Below are positions 8,446-16,377 of a stretch of DNA of 64,000 nucleotides, piece by piece; positions within the stretch are counted from its first letter, which is position 1; the number at the start of each line of letters is the position of its first letter. The notes beneath the pieces are model-generated. The model was not told the origin of the DNA. It did no database searches and saw nothing but the letters and a program-made list of their open reading frames with translations. Origin of the DNA: Ruegeria sp. SCSIO 43209. GTDB lineage: Bacteria; Pseudomonadota; Alphaproteobacteria; Rhodobacterales; Rhodobacteraceae. A program made the position numbers and the translations under genes. Location: contig NZ_CP065359.1 in the NCBI RefSeq assembly GCF_019904295.1, positions 3,063,001 through 3,127,000 on the forward strand, written 5' to 3'.

Positions 8446-8729
8446 CCGATCCCGTTCTGCAGATCCGAGATTTCGGTCAGCCGTACCGCCAGTTGCCCGG
8501 ACTGATCGCCCTCCATCTCTTCCAACAGACCGCGCGCGACCAATTGATCCCCGACATAGAGGTCAACCGGATCCTCGATCCGCTTGTCCAGTGTCAGTAC
8601 GGCATTTTCACCCATGCTCAACAGGTCACGGATCAAAGGCCGCGCACGCCCGACCGAGACGGTGACTTCGATCGGAACAGTCTCGAACGGGTTGGGTTTT
8701 TCGGGTTTCGGTGGTTGAGGATCACTCAT
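8442..8729 (-). CDS. fliN: Flagellar motor switch protein FliN, short form
   Basis: A 95-residue protein made almost entirely of one SpoA domain. It reads FETVPIEVTVSVGRARPLI, then LLSMGENAVLTLDKRIEDPVDLYVGDQLVARG, ending in AVRLTEISDL. This is the FliN/FliY C-ring signature, in the ring that controls torque and export-cargo docking. The ATG at 8729 overlaps the end of fliH by 8 nt, indicating coupling; longer in-frame readings to 8864 lie inside fliH and are not supported. Short FliN with a proline-rich N-terminus (DPQPPKPEKPNPF) is common in Rhodobacterales. FliM is not adjacent. Confidence 0.9.
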   Translation of the reverse strand: MSDPQPPKPEKPNPFETVPIEVTVSVGRARPLIRDLLSMGENAVLTLDKRIEDPVDLYVGDQLVARGLLEEMEGDQSGQLAVRLTEISDLQNGIG

Positions 8730-9318
8730 TTGACAAAGCCTCTTTTGCTTCAAACAGATATGCGTCGAACGCTGCAGCAATGGATGAGAGCAAGGCAGCG
8801 CAGTCCACCTCGCGTTGGGCGATCCCCACCTGCAATCGCGCCTGTCCCGGCTGGAGCGAGACATCCTCGATAACCTGGGGACGCGGCGAGATATCCTGCG
8901 GCAGCATCGCCTCGACCTGATCCGAAGTGCCCGCCGGAACAGTCAGCTGCAGTGGCTGGCCGACCTGCTCACGCGCCATGTCGCAAAGCTGCTCGGTCAA
9001 TCGCTTCGCAAAGCCATGCTCGATCGTCTCAGGCAGAATAGTCTGAACCAGGCTGTGGAACATCGGTTCCAGCGACAGGGTCATGCGGGTCAATGCTTCT
9101 TGATAGGTAAAGGACAGGTCGGATAACGTCGCCGACAGATCGGAGCTTAGCTGTGTGCCAGTCTGTTCCTGCGCCTGAACCGCATCTTCCCAGCCCGCCC
9201 CATAGCCTTGTTCAAATGCAGCAAGCCGCTGTTCTTCCAGTGCGTCTTCATCCAGTAGATGTACGGCCACCCCAGCCGCAGGGGCGGTGAAGTCTTCAAG
9301 AAGATGAGCGATCGACAT
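8722..9318 (-). CDS. fliH: FliH-like flagellar export ATPase regulator
   Basis: A 198-residue acidic protein between fliF and fliN, the usual place of FliH. The N-terminal part is Gln/Glu-rich and probably helical (AAFEQGYGAGWEDAVQAQEQ, a FliH-like GY.AGW segment). The C-terminal half (about 95-190) resembles the FliH/HrpE domain that binds FliI, with ETIEHGFAKRLTEQL. Sequence similarity to enteric FliH is low, so the name rests partly on synteny. The ATG at 9318 shares a base with the fliF stop (TGATG) and has AGGAG six bases upstream; a GTG one codon earlier is the alternative. fliI is not in the window. Confidence 0.7.
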   Translation of the reverse strand: MSIAHLLEDFTAPAAGVAVHLLDEDALEEQRLAAFEQGYGAGWEDAVQAQEQTGTQLSSDLSATLSDLSFTYQEALTRMTLSLEPMFHSLVQTILPETIEHGFAKRLTEQLCDMAREQVGQPLQLTVPAGTSDQVEAMLPQDISPRPQVIEDVSLQPGQARLQVGIAQREVDCAALLSSIAAAFDAYLFEAKEALSNE

Positions 9319-10907
9319 CACACCTTCTCCTCGCCTTCTTCAAGCCAGCTGCGCAGGATCTCTACCGTCTCTTCCTGCTTGTCGCCGATCATGGCGCGCA
9401 AACGGTCGACAGGATCTTCCCCTCGCGCAGCGGCAATCGCCGGAACATTCGGCTGCGCCGCATCCGCGAGCGGTGCAAAGTCCGGCGCATCTGCGGTCGC
9501 AATTTCCCCGGTCAGGGAAGGCGCTGGGGCGACCTCAACCGGTGCACCTGCTGGCAGCAGCGCCGATGCCGCAGATTTCGTCAGAATTGGCCGTATCACA
9601 AACAGACCCAAAACAAGGGAAACCAGCGCCAAAACCACCATCTGGATTAGCGACATAGCGTCGATATGCATGTTCTGCCAGATCGACCCGGACACCAACT
9701 CGCCCTGGGGTTCAACCATGGGCAAGTCGAGCGATTTCAGTGTGATGACGTCGCCGCGTTCAGCATCAAACCCGACAGCTGAGGCCACAAGCTCTTGCAG
9801 CGCATCAAGCTCAGGCTGCGGCATGGGTTCGAAATTCTCGACCCCATCTGCACCCACCGTCCGCACGCCGTTTACCAGCACGGCAACGGTCAGGCGTTTG
9901 ATGGCGCCCGGCGCGCGATGAACTTCCAACTCGGTCTCTGACACCTCATAATTCACCCGTTCGCGGGTCTGAGTGGCATTCGAATTGGATTCATCGCCTC
10001 CGGCCCCGTCGCCATCCGGCAGATTCGACGCCACTGTCACATCCGCCGACTGATTACGCGCACTGTCCGACCGTTCTTCAACATCCGTGCTGATTGCAAC
10101 ACGGCCTTTGGGGTCAAAGCGACGTTCCCGGATAGACTCGGTTTCGGTCACCGTATCTACGCTGACCTCAACCACCGCGTTGCCGGCCCCGACCCGGGCT
10201 TCGACCAGACGTAGAACTTTCTCACGCAATTGGCGCGCCTTATCATCTGCAGTATCGGCTGCCACCGCCGTGTCCTGCGCGCCAATCACGGCCCCATTCG
10301 AATCAATCACAGTGACGTTTTCCGATGCCAGCCCGCTAACCGCCGACGCCACTAAAAACCGGATCGCCTTTGCCTGATCTCCGTTAATCGGTGCACCCGA
10401 CGGGACCAGATAAACCGAAGCGGTTGGTGCTATGCTGCGCTGAAACGGGTTGGAGGAGCTGTTGGCGATGTGCACCCGGGCCTTGCTGACATGCGGGCTG
10501 CCCACAATCGTGCGCGCCAGCTCTCCTTCTTTTGCGCGCCAATAGGCGGCATCAAACATCTGCGACGTAGTGCCAAAGCCGCTGAGCGAATCCAGCAGTT
10601 CGTAACCGCGATTGCCGTTCGCAGGCAGGCCCTCGCTAGCCAAAGTCATCCGCAACTCATCCCGCTGAACGCCGGGGACGTAGATCGAGCCACCCCTTAT
10701 TTCATAGTTCACACCACGCTGGTCCAGCGCCCGCACGATATCCCCGGCTGCACCGCTTTCGAGCCCCGCATAAAGCAGCGTCATCGACGGCGCTGTCACA
10801 ATCCGTGACATCGCAAGCACACCCAGAAACACCAGTGCCACGGCACCGGCCACGATAATTTGTTTGCGCCTGTCCAAACTTGCCCAGACAGTTCCGATCT
10901 GCTGCAC
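9318..10907 (-). CDS. fliF: Flagellar M-ring protein FliF
   Basis: A 529-residue protein that forms the MS ring in the inner membrane. An N-terminal helix (IIVAGAVALVFLGVLAMSRI) is followed by the YscJ/FliF secretin-like domain (LYAGLESGAAGDIVRALDQRGVNYEI, then YELLDSLSGFGTTSQMFDAAYWRAKEGELARTI). A C-terminal helix near 430-450 (MVVLALVSLVLGLFVIRPIL) precedes the cytoplasmic FliG-binding tail, which ends in ETVEILRSWLEE. It begins with GTG at 10907 behind GGAGG. Length is close to the family norm. It is the first gene of the minus-strand flagellar arm, divergent from fliL. Confidence 0.94.
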   Translation of the reverse strand: MQQIGTVWASLDRRKQIIVAGAVALVFLGVLAMSRIVTAPSMTLLYAGLESGAAGDIVRALDQRGVNYEIRGGSIYVPGVQRDELRMTLASEGLPANGNRGYELLDSLSGFGTTSQMFDAAYWRAKEGELARTIVGSPHVSKARVHIANSSSNPFQRSIAPTASVYLVPSGAPINGDQAKAIRFLVASAVSGLASENVTVIDSNGAVIGAQDTAVAADTADDKARQLREKVLRLVEARVGAGNAVVEVSVDTVTETESIRERRFDPKGRVAISTDVEERSDSARNQSADVTVASNLPDGDGAGGDESNSNATQTRERVNYEVSETELEVHRAPGAIKRLTVAVLVNGVRTVGADGVENFEPMPQPELDALQELVASAVGFDAERGDVITLKSLDLPMVEPQGELVSGSIWQNMHIDAMSLIQMVVLALVSLVLGLFVIRPILTKSAASALLPAGAPVEVAPAPSLTGEIATADAPDFAPLADAAQPNVPAIAAARGEDPVDRLRAMIGDKQEETVEILRSWLEEGEEKV

Positions 10908-10965
10908 GCTTACCTCCGACTCACCGACATTCTGTGCGGCTCTGCCCTTGTTTGGACGATTGCCC

Positions 10966-10980
10966 TTAACAATCGGTTAG
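10966..10980 (+). promoter_or_regulatory. CtrA-like box in the fliF/fliL divergent promoter
   Basis: The sequence TTAA-N7-TTAG (10966-10980) matches seven of eight fixed positions of the alphaproteobacterial CtrA consensus TTAA-N7-TTAA. It overlaps a 6-bp inverted repeat, CGATTG at 10957-10962 and CAATCG at 10970-10975. It lies in the 119 bases between fliF and the chosen fliL start. CtrA is known to activate flagellar genes in Rhodobacterales, so control of one or both arms is plausible. One short box is weak evidence without footprint or conservation data. Confidence 0.45.
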
Positions 10981-11026
10981 TCCCTGAGGGGTTATGACGG
11001 TTGCCGAACAGATTCATGAGGACCGC

Positions 11027-11524
11027 ATGACCGACGCAACTGCAGATGAGGCGGAAGCCCCTAAAAAATCAGGGAAAAAGGGCCTTCTGCTTGGACTGAT
11101 TCTGGCTATCGCGGGCGGTGTTGGTGGCTATTTCATAACTGCATCCGGCCTGCTTCCCATAGGTGGTTCCGAGATGGTGAAAGAGGCCAAAAAGAAAGGC
11201 GAAGACGCTTCCGTAAAGGCACTTCCCGATGTGAAATTTGTCGATCTTCCGCCGGTGATCATCTCGGTCAAGTCAGATGATTCGCGACATTTGAAATTTC
11301 ACGCGCAGCTTGAAGTGAACGCGGGCTACGCCGCCGAGGTTGAAAAGATGCAGCCGCGAATCATGGACGTTCTGAACAGCTATTTGCGCGCCCTTGAGTT
11401 AACCGATCTGGAAGATTCTCTGGCTTTGATGAGGATCCGCGGACACCTGCTACGACGCATTGGGATCGTCGTGGGCGAAGGCCGCGTGCGTGACGTTCTG
11501 GTCATGGAATTTGTACTGAATTAG
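11027..11524 (+). CDS. fliL: Flagellar basal body-associated protein FliL
   Basis: A 165-residue single-pass membrane protein. After a short cytoplasmic Lys-rich tail, one helix (LLLGLILAIAGGVGGYFITASGLL) anchors a periplasmic domain of about 110 residues with FVDLPPVIISVKSDD and LRIRGHLLRRIGIVVGEGRVRDVLVMEFVLN. The latter is the FliL C-terminal signature. FliL stabilises stators around the basal body. Two starts are possible: ATG at 11027 (GAGGA four bases upstream, giving MTDATADEAE) and ATG at 10994 (GAGGGG upstream); I prefer 11027. It begins the plus-strand flagellar arm, with the next gene six bases downstream. Confidence 0.92.
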   Translation: MTDATADEAEAPKKSGKKGLLLGLILAIAGGVGGYFITASGLLPIGGSEMVKEAKKKGEDASVKALPDVKFVDLPPVIISVKSDDSRHLKFHAQLEVNAGYAAEVEKMQPRIMDVLNSYLRALELTDLEDSLALMRIRGHLLRRIGIVVGEGRVRDVLVMEFVLN

Positions 11525-11530
11525 GAGGCG

Positions 11531-12046
11531 ATGGTGGAGTTGATTGCCGATATTCTTCTGGTTGCGGGCGCTCTTGGGGCTGGTCTGTATTGTTTCGTTC
11601 TGTCGCGACGCCTGAAGCGGTTTACCGATCTTGAGAAGGGTGTGGGTGGCGCCGTTTCCGTGCTGTCCTCGCAAGCAGAAGAGTTGCGAAAATCGCTGGA
11701 TAGCGCGCGTCAGGCTTCGGATGATTCCGGCACCGCGTTGCAGACGCTGACCGAACGGGCGGAAACCGTCGCACAACGGTTGGAGCTTATGATGGCCTCG
11801 ATGCACGACGTCGTTCAGGAAGAGCCCTCTGAGCCGGAAGTTCCCATGGATCAGCCAGATGACGCACCTGCTGAGGGCAGGTCTGAGCAGCCCGGCGAAG
11901 CACAAGAAACTGTATCCGATCCGTCTGGTGAACCAACTGAGGTCTCGACTGAGCCATCGGAAGCACCACCAGAGCCGCCCGCAAAGAAACCAGAAGGCCT
12001 GATGTTCTTTCGGCACGCCGCACCATCTGACGGAGCAGCGAAATGA
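11531..12046 (+). CDS. Uncharacterised membrane-anchored coiled-coil protein in flagellar operon
   Basis: A 171-residue protein I do not recognise as a named family. It has one N-terminal hydrophobic helix (about 3-24, IADILLVAGALGAGLYCFVLS). A heptad-like helical region follows (about 25-95, with LTERAETVAQRLELMMASM). The tail, about 98-160, is Pro/Glu/Ser-rich. It begins six bases after fliL with AGGAGG upstream and overlaps the next gene by ATGA, so it is cotranscribed between fliL and the MotE-like gene. Context suggests a stator or basal-body accessory role in the inner membrane; that is inference. Confidence 0.75.
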   Translation: MVELIADILLVAGALGAGLYCFVLSRRLKRFTDLEKGVGGAVSVLSSQAEELRKSLDSARQASDDSGTALQTLTERAETVAQRLELMMASMHDVVQEEPSEPEVPMDQPDDAPAEGRSEQPGEAQETVSDPSGEPTEVSTEPSEAPPEPPAKKPEGLMFFRHAAPSDGAAK

Positions 12047-12636
12047 GTCGCAACCGGGCAAAAGCGCCTGATCGCCGAGCGCGCGGCGGTGTTCTGACCG
12101 TCATTTCCTTGCTGATGGTCGGCTCTGCGATTATTCGCATCGGGCTTGAGGCCGGGCCTGCACTTGCCCGCGGCGCGGAACCAAACATGGCCTCGCCCGT
12201 CGGTGGTGAACGCAAAGAGGCGAATGCGGCAGATCTACAATTGCTGCTTACGGAACTATTGCGCCGTGAAAAGACTCTAAACCAGCGTGAAAGCACGATT
12301 TTGGACCGGGAACGGGCGCTCGACATTGCCGATCAGGCCATCGAAACCCGGCTCACCATGCTGGAGGACGCCGAGAACGCTCTGCGTGAAACGGTGGCGA
12401 TTGCCGAAAAGGCCGCCGAAAACGACCTGACACAACTGACTGACGTGTATCAGAGCATGAAGCCCAAAGATGCCGCCGCGTTGTTCGAAACGATGGACGC
12501 GGTATTCGCCGCTGGCTTCCTGTCTCGAATGCCACCTGAAGCTGCCGCTGAAGTTATGGCCGGTCTCAGCCCCGAGGCTGCTTACACCATCAGCGTGATC
12601 ATGGCCGGACGCAATGCACGTGCCCCACAGGAATGA
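12043..12636 (+). CDS. MotE-like flagellar stator chaperone (MgtE-N-like domain)
   Basis: A 197-residue protein with an N-terminal transmembrane or signal-anchor helix (GVLTVISLLMVGSAIIRIGLEAG). A long charged coiled coil spans about 55-125 (LLLTELLRREKTLNQRESTI, RERALDIADQAIETR). The C-terminal domain carries VYQSMKPKDAAALFETMD and FLSRMPPEAAAEVMAGLSPEAA. That helical pattern is shared by MotE and MgtE N-terminal domains. In rhizobia, MotE is a periplasmic chaperone for MotC; here it precedes motA by 46 bases. Coupled by ATGA to the preceding gene. Exact partner is unknown because motB/motC are absent nearby. Confidence 0.75.
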   Translation: MSRNRAKAPDRRARGGVLTVISLLMVGSAIIRIGLEAGPALARGAEPNMASPVGGERKEANAADLQLLLTELLRREKTLNQRESTILDRERALDIADQAIETRLTMLEDAENALRETVAIAEKAAENDLTQLTDVYQSMKPKDAAALFETMDAVFAAGFLSRMPPEAAAEVMAGLSPEAAYTISVIMAGRNARAPQE

Positions 12637-12682
12637 CCCTCATGGCCATATCTATCTGCACCCTCAACGCTGGAGACCTTTC

Positions 12683-13552
12683 ATGATCGGGCTCATCGGA
12701 ATTGCCGTCATCTTTGTCATGGTATTCGGCGGCTACCTTGCCGCAGGCGGCAAGATGGCCATCATTATGAAATCACTGCCCTTCGAGATGATGATGATCG
12801 GAGGGGCCGCAGTCGGCGCATTTCTGATCAGCAATGATATCGGCGGCGTAAAACACACTGCCAAGGATATCGCGAAAGTTTTTAAAGGACCCAAATGGAA
12901 GCCCGAGGATTATCGCGATCTGTTATGCTTGTTATTCTCTCTGATCCGGATCGCACGCGCGAACCCGGTCGAGGTAGAGCAGCACATTGAAGAGCCAGGA
13001 AGCTCATCGCTATTTTCCGCATATCCCAAGATTCAAGCCGACAAAGAAGCGGTGGACCTGATCTGTGACACCATGCGCTCGGCGGCGATGAACTATGACG
13101 ACCCGCACCAGGTTGAGGAGGTGCTGGAGAAGCGGATGGAGGCGAACTTCCACCATGCCATGCATTCAAGCCACGCGCTGCAAACCGTTGCTGACGGGTT
13201 GCCCGCCTTGGGGATCGTGGCCGCCGTTCTGGGTGTGATCAAGACGATGGGATCAATCGACCAACCACCGGAAGTCCTAGGTAAGCTGATCGGCGGCGCG
13301 TTGGTTGGGACGTTTCTGGGGGTTTTTCTGGCTTATGGATTGGTGGGCCCTTTTGCGGGCAAGCTGAAATCTGTTGTCGAAGAAGACAACCACTTTTACC
13401 AACTCATCAAAGAGGTTCTGGTGGCTAATCTTCACAACCACAACGCGGCCATGTGTATAGAGGTCGGCCGCCAGAACACACCGACCCACAACCGGCCCGG
13501 TTTCTCGGAACTTGAAGACGCGCTTAAGGAACTCAAGCAGGCTGCAGCATGA
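12683..13552 (+). CDS. motA: Flagellar motor stator protein MotA
   Basis: A 289-residue proton-channel stator subunit with four hydrophobic segments. Diagnostic features are IGIAVIFVMVFGGYLAAGGK at the N-terminus, the cytoplasmic loop with FSLIRIARANPVEVEQHIEEP, and the C-terminal pair LQTVADGLPALGIVAAVLGVIKTM and GKLIGGALVGTFLGVFLAYGLVGPF. The GLPALGIVAAVLG segment includes the conserved Pro of the ion path. I start it at the ATG at 12683 with TGGAGA upstream; an earlier in-frame codon at 12614 lies inside the preceding gene. The stop overlaps the next gene (ATGA). motB, the obligatory partner, is not adjacent. Confidence 0.94.
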   Translation: MIGLIGIAVIFVMVFGGYLAAGGKMAIIMKSLPFEMMMIGGAAVGAFLISNDIGGVKHTAKDIAKVFKGPKWKPEDYRDLLCLLFSLIRIARANPVEVEQHIEEPGSSSLFSAYPKIQADKEAVDLICDTMRSAAMNYDDPHQVEEVLEKRMEANFHHAMHSSHALQTVADGLPALGIVAAVLGVIKTMGSIDQPPEVLGKLIGGALVGTFLGVFLAYGLVGPFAGKLKSVVEEDNHFYQLIKEVLVANLHNHNAAMCIEVGRQNTPTHNRPGFSELEDALKELKQAAA

Positions 13553-15696
13553 TCCGCGCATTGTCTTTGGTCTTGCTCACATGGGGCACAAGCGCGTCAG
13601 CACAGGCTTTGACCGTGCGATCGGGCGAGCATGAGGGATACACGCGTCTGGTGGTACAGGTCCCCTCTGGCACCGGTTGGATGTTGGATCCGGTCGAGAA
13701 CGGCGCGCGGCTGAGCATTGGCATCGATAATGCGACATTCAACACTGCAGCTGTCTTCGACCGCCTGTCGGGGAACCGTCTGCAATCGCTTCAACAGGCC
13801 GGGCCAGGTGCAGCGTTGGAGATGACATTTGGGTGCGACTGCGTGGCAACGGCATTTCTGCATCGCCAAACTATGGTTGTCATAGATATCGCACCCGGCC
13901 AGGGTACACCTGCAAGTGACCCGGTAGAGCCAGAGGCGCTTCCCAGGACTGCGAGTATCCCGGCCCAAAAACCCTTACCTACTGATATTCCAGCCACCGA
14001 ACTGGCCTTGCCTTTGCTGCAATTAAATCAACGAAATTTTGAGGAGCAGTTAGCATCACGTATATTGCAAAGCGCTGATCGAGAGGTTGTTGATCTTGAA
14101 CTGGCAGGTGTCGGAAGCAGGGAATCGTCCAGTTTTGGGCCGCTGCGATCTTCGGAAAAGTTGGTGCCAAATCTGCGACTGTCTTCGGTGCTCGATGAGG
14201 TTTCGGGGCTGGGCAATCTGGCAGTTCCTCAGATTGATAGCAAACCGGAATGTATCACGGACAGCGAACTGGGTTTTGGGACATGGTCGGGCGCTCGATC
14301 ATTTTCCGAGGATGTGGCCGAATTGCGGGTCGGGTTATTTCAGGAATTCGATCGTGTCGACCAGGCGTATGCAATGGATTTGGCGAAGCTCTATACGTAT
14401 TTCGGGTTCGGTGTAGAAGCGCACCAAGCCCTGTCTTTGTTGTCGGAGACCTCGGTTGAGCAGCGCAGATTAGCGGCCATCGCATCAGTGATGGACGGGT
14501 TGCCTGCACCGACGCCGAACCCTTTGGCAGGGCAGCAAAGATGTGATGGTGCCGCCGCACTCTGGGCGCTTTTGAGTGAGGGTAAACTTCAATCCGATGC
14601 GCATGTGAAAGCGATCGAACGCAGTTTTGGTCGGCTGCCGTGGCATCTCAGGCAACATCTCGGCCCGGATATCGCCGAGATGTTTGTCTCGGCAGGCCGG
14701 CTTGAAGCATCGCGCCGGATCTTGCGTGCGGTCGAACGGATCTTAGAGGACGAACCCGCTGATGTAACCTTTGCCCAAGCCAAAATCGCGGATGCTGCAG
14801 GGGATAGCGATACCGCGGAAACGCTGTTGACCGAGGTCATATCGGCGCCCGATGCCGCGACCGATGCGCCGTTGGCACTTGCGCGGTTGATCGAAAAGCG
14901 GTGGTCGGACCGGGGTACGGTCTCGCCCCGCGACCTCGATTTAGCTGCAAGTTATGCGCGCGAGCTTCGGAAGTCCGAACTTGGCCCGATGTTGGCGCGT
15001 GCTCACGCTTTGGCGATGGCTTTGTCCCAGGATTTTACCGGAGCTCTTGCCGGTTTTGAGGATGTCTCAGATTCCGACGAATGGCAGAGGACACGAGATC
15101 AGGTGTTCCAATTGCTGGCGGAGCGGGCGGACGACATTACTTTCCTGCGCCATGTGATGGAATTGAAGGACAGGCGACGCAACGCGCTGGCGGTCGAAAC
15201 TGCCGTGTCCATGGCAGAGCGATTGGCTGACCTTGGGTTTTCAGCGCAGGCTTACGCGCTGGCAAACCGACCGCAAGATCGGGAACGCAGCCGTGATCGT
15301 GCTCGGCTTCGGGCAAAGGCGGCTCTGATGGACAACCGTCCCCGTCAGGCGCTGCTGGAAATCGCGGACGATTCCTCGGACACCGCGCAAGAGTTGCGCG
15401 CCCAGGCCATGATGCAAACACAGGATTTCGATGCCGTCGCGCGCGCATTGCAGGCAGGCGGGAAGCACGAGATGGCCGATCGATACAACTGGTTGGCGGG
15501 CTCCGGCGGTGCGGATGAAGAGAGGTCAAACACCTTCACCGATTTGTCCCGCATCCGAACATCCCTGATCAAGCCGGTTGCGCGACAGCCGGACAAGCCA
15601 TTGTCGGACGCCGCAATGCTAATACAGGACAGCACCATCGCACGCGCGCAGATCACTGAAATGCTTGAGACAGTGCGCGCAATCGACCCGAACTGA
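13549..15696 (+). CDS. Large exported helical-repeat protein at the end of the flagellar operon
   Basis: A 715-residue protein with a Sec signal (MIRALSLVLLTWGTSASAQA). An N-terminal beta-rich region of about 100 residues follows (LTVRSGEHEGYTRLVVQVPS, VVIDIAPGQ) and resembles AMIN-type domains that target cell-envelope proteins. After a Pro-rich linker near 125-150 comes a long alpha-helical region (about 270-690) with TPR/SEL-like repetition, for example RLEASRRILRAVERILEDEP and AQAKIADAAGDSDTAETLL. Translational coupling to motA suggests a periplasmic or peptidoglycan-linked role in motor function. I know no experimentally assigned function; domain boundaries are by eye. Confidence 0.78.
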   Translation: MIRALSLVLLTWGTSASAQALTVRSGEHEGYTRLVVQVPSGTGWMLDPVENGARLSIGIDNATFNTAAVFDRLSGNRLQSLQQAGPGAALEMTFGCDCVATAFLHRQTMVVIDIAPGQGTPASDPVEPEALPRTASIPAQKPLPTDIPATELALPLLQLNQRNFEEQLASRILQSADREVVDLELAGVGSRESSSFGPLRSSEKLVPNLRLSSVLDEVSGLGNLAVPQIDSKPECITDSELGFGTWSGARSFSEDVAELRVGLFQEFDRVDQAYAMDLAKLYTYFGFGVEAHQALSLLSETSVEQRRLAAIASVMDGLPAPTPNPLAGQQRCDGAAALWALLSEGKLQSDAHVKAIERSFGRLPWHLRQHLGPDIAEMFVSAGRLEASRRILRAVERILEDEPADVTFAQAKIADAAGDSDTAETLLTEVISAPDAATDAPLALARLIEKRWSDRGTVSPRDLDLAASYARELRKSELGPMLARAHALAMALSQDFTGALAGFEDVSDSDEWQRTRDQVFQLLAERADDITFLRHVMELKDRRRNALAVETAVSMAERLADLGFSAQAYALANRPQDRERSRDRARLRAKAALMDNRPRQALLEIADDSSDTAQELRAQAMMQTQDFDAVARALQAGGKHEMADRYNWLAGSGGADEERSNTFTDLSRIRTSLIKPVARQPDKPLSDAAMLIQDSTIARAQITEMLETVRAIDPN

Positions 15697-16377
15697 ACCT
15701 TGGAAGTCTGTTCTTGCAGAGACAAGTGTAACTGCTTTGGCCTGTAGGCTGATAGACGCCAAAATCAGCCTCTAACAAAGGTGTTGAATTCATTTTGGAC
15801 TTCCTATGCATCAATCCATGATGCCCATAGGACAGTGGCGGTAAACTCCGTGAACGTGTCGAAGATCTACAGTTGGCTCAATGATCATTCAGGACCACCG
15901 CACGCGTTCAAGTGTGCTAGTTCTTGGACAACTCTATCTGAAATTACGATCACCACATCTGCCCTTGGTAAACCAGGCCGAGTGACTCAGACTTTCTGAA
16001 ACCGTATTCCAGGGCATTACGGTTGCCACATCGGGATCCTGCAGACCCGCCCCAGAGATTTGTTCAGCCCAGATGTGAACATGCACCGCCAAAACAGCCG
16101 CTACAATTGGCATTGCGTATTGTGCCGGGGACATGGTCTGGAGTTGGCCCCAAGATAGCTCGCCCTTTCCAGCATCGCTACGTCAATCCAACCAAACTTG
16201 GCCAGTTGATGAAGGATCAAACTGCTCCGATCACAAAAGCTCGGGTGTGAATTTTCACAGGCTGATCTCCGGTTTGCGGACGAGTCGTCTTGAGGAATTT
16301 AGCCATATGTACGAACCGGCATGTGCTCTGCCCCCGACGTGAACTGTCAAGAACAGAGACTATTTAACCGGATTTAT
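15697..16377. other. 681-base lower-GC stretch without a convincing gene
   Basis: Between the flagellar operon and betB the GC content drops by eye to roughly 45-50 percent and no reading frame shows family-like sequence. Short open frames on both strands (longest about 75 codons) lack ribosome sites and overlap one another. A modest hairpin at 15746-15771 (8-bp stem, AGGCTGAT with ATCAGCCT) follows the flagellar operon but has no T-run, so termination there is uncertain. The region could be a decayed gene, an unrecognised RNA or a recombination scar where the flagellar cluster ends. I see nothing firmer. Confidence 0.4.

Noticed and set aside
15934..16134. 66-codon minus-strand frame with a hydrophobic start
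   Set aside because: It has no ribosome site, no recognised family and lies in a region of overlapping short frames; kept only as part of the unexplained segment.
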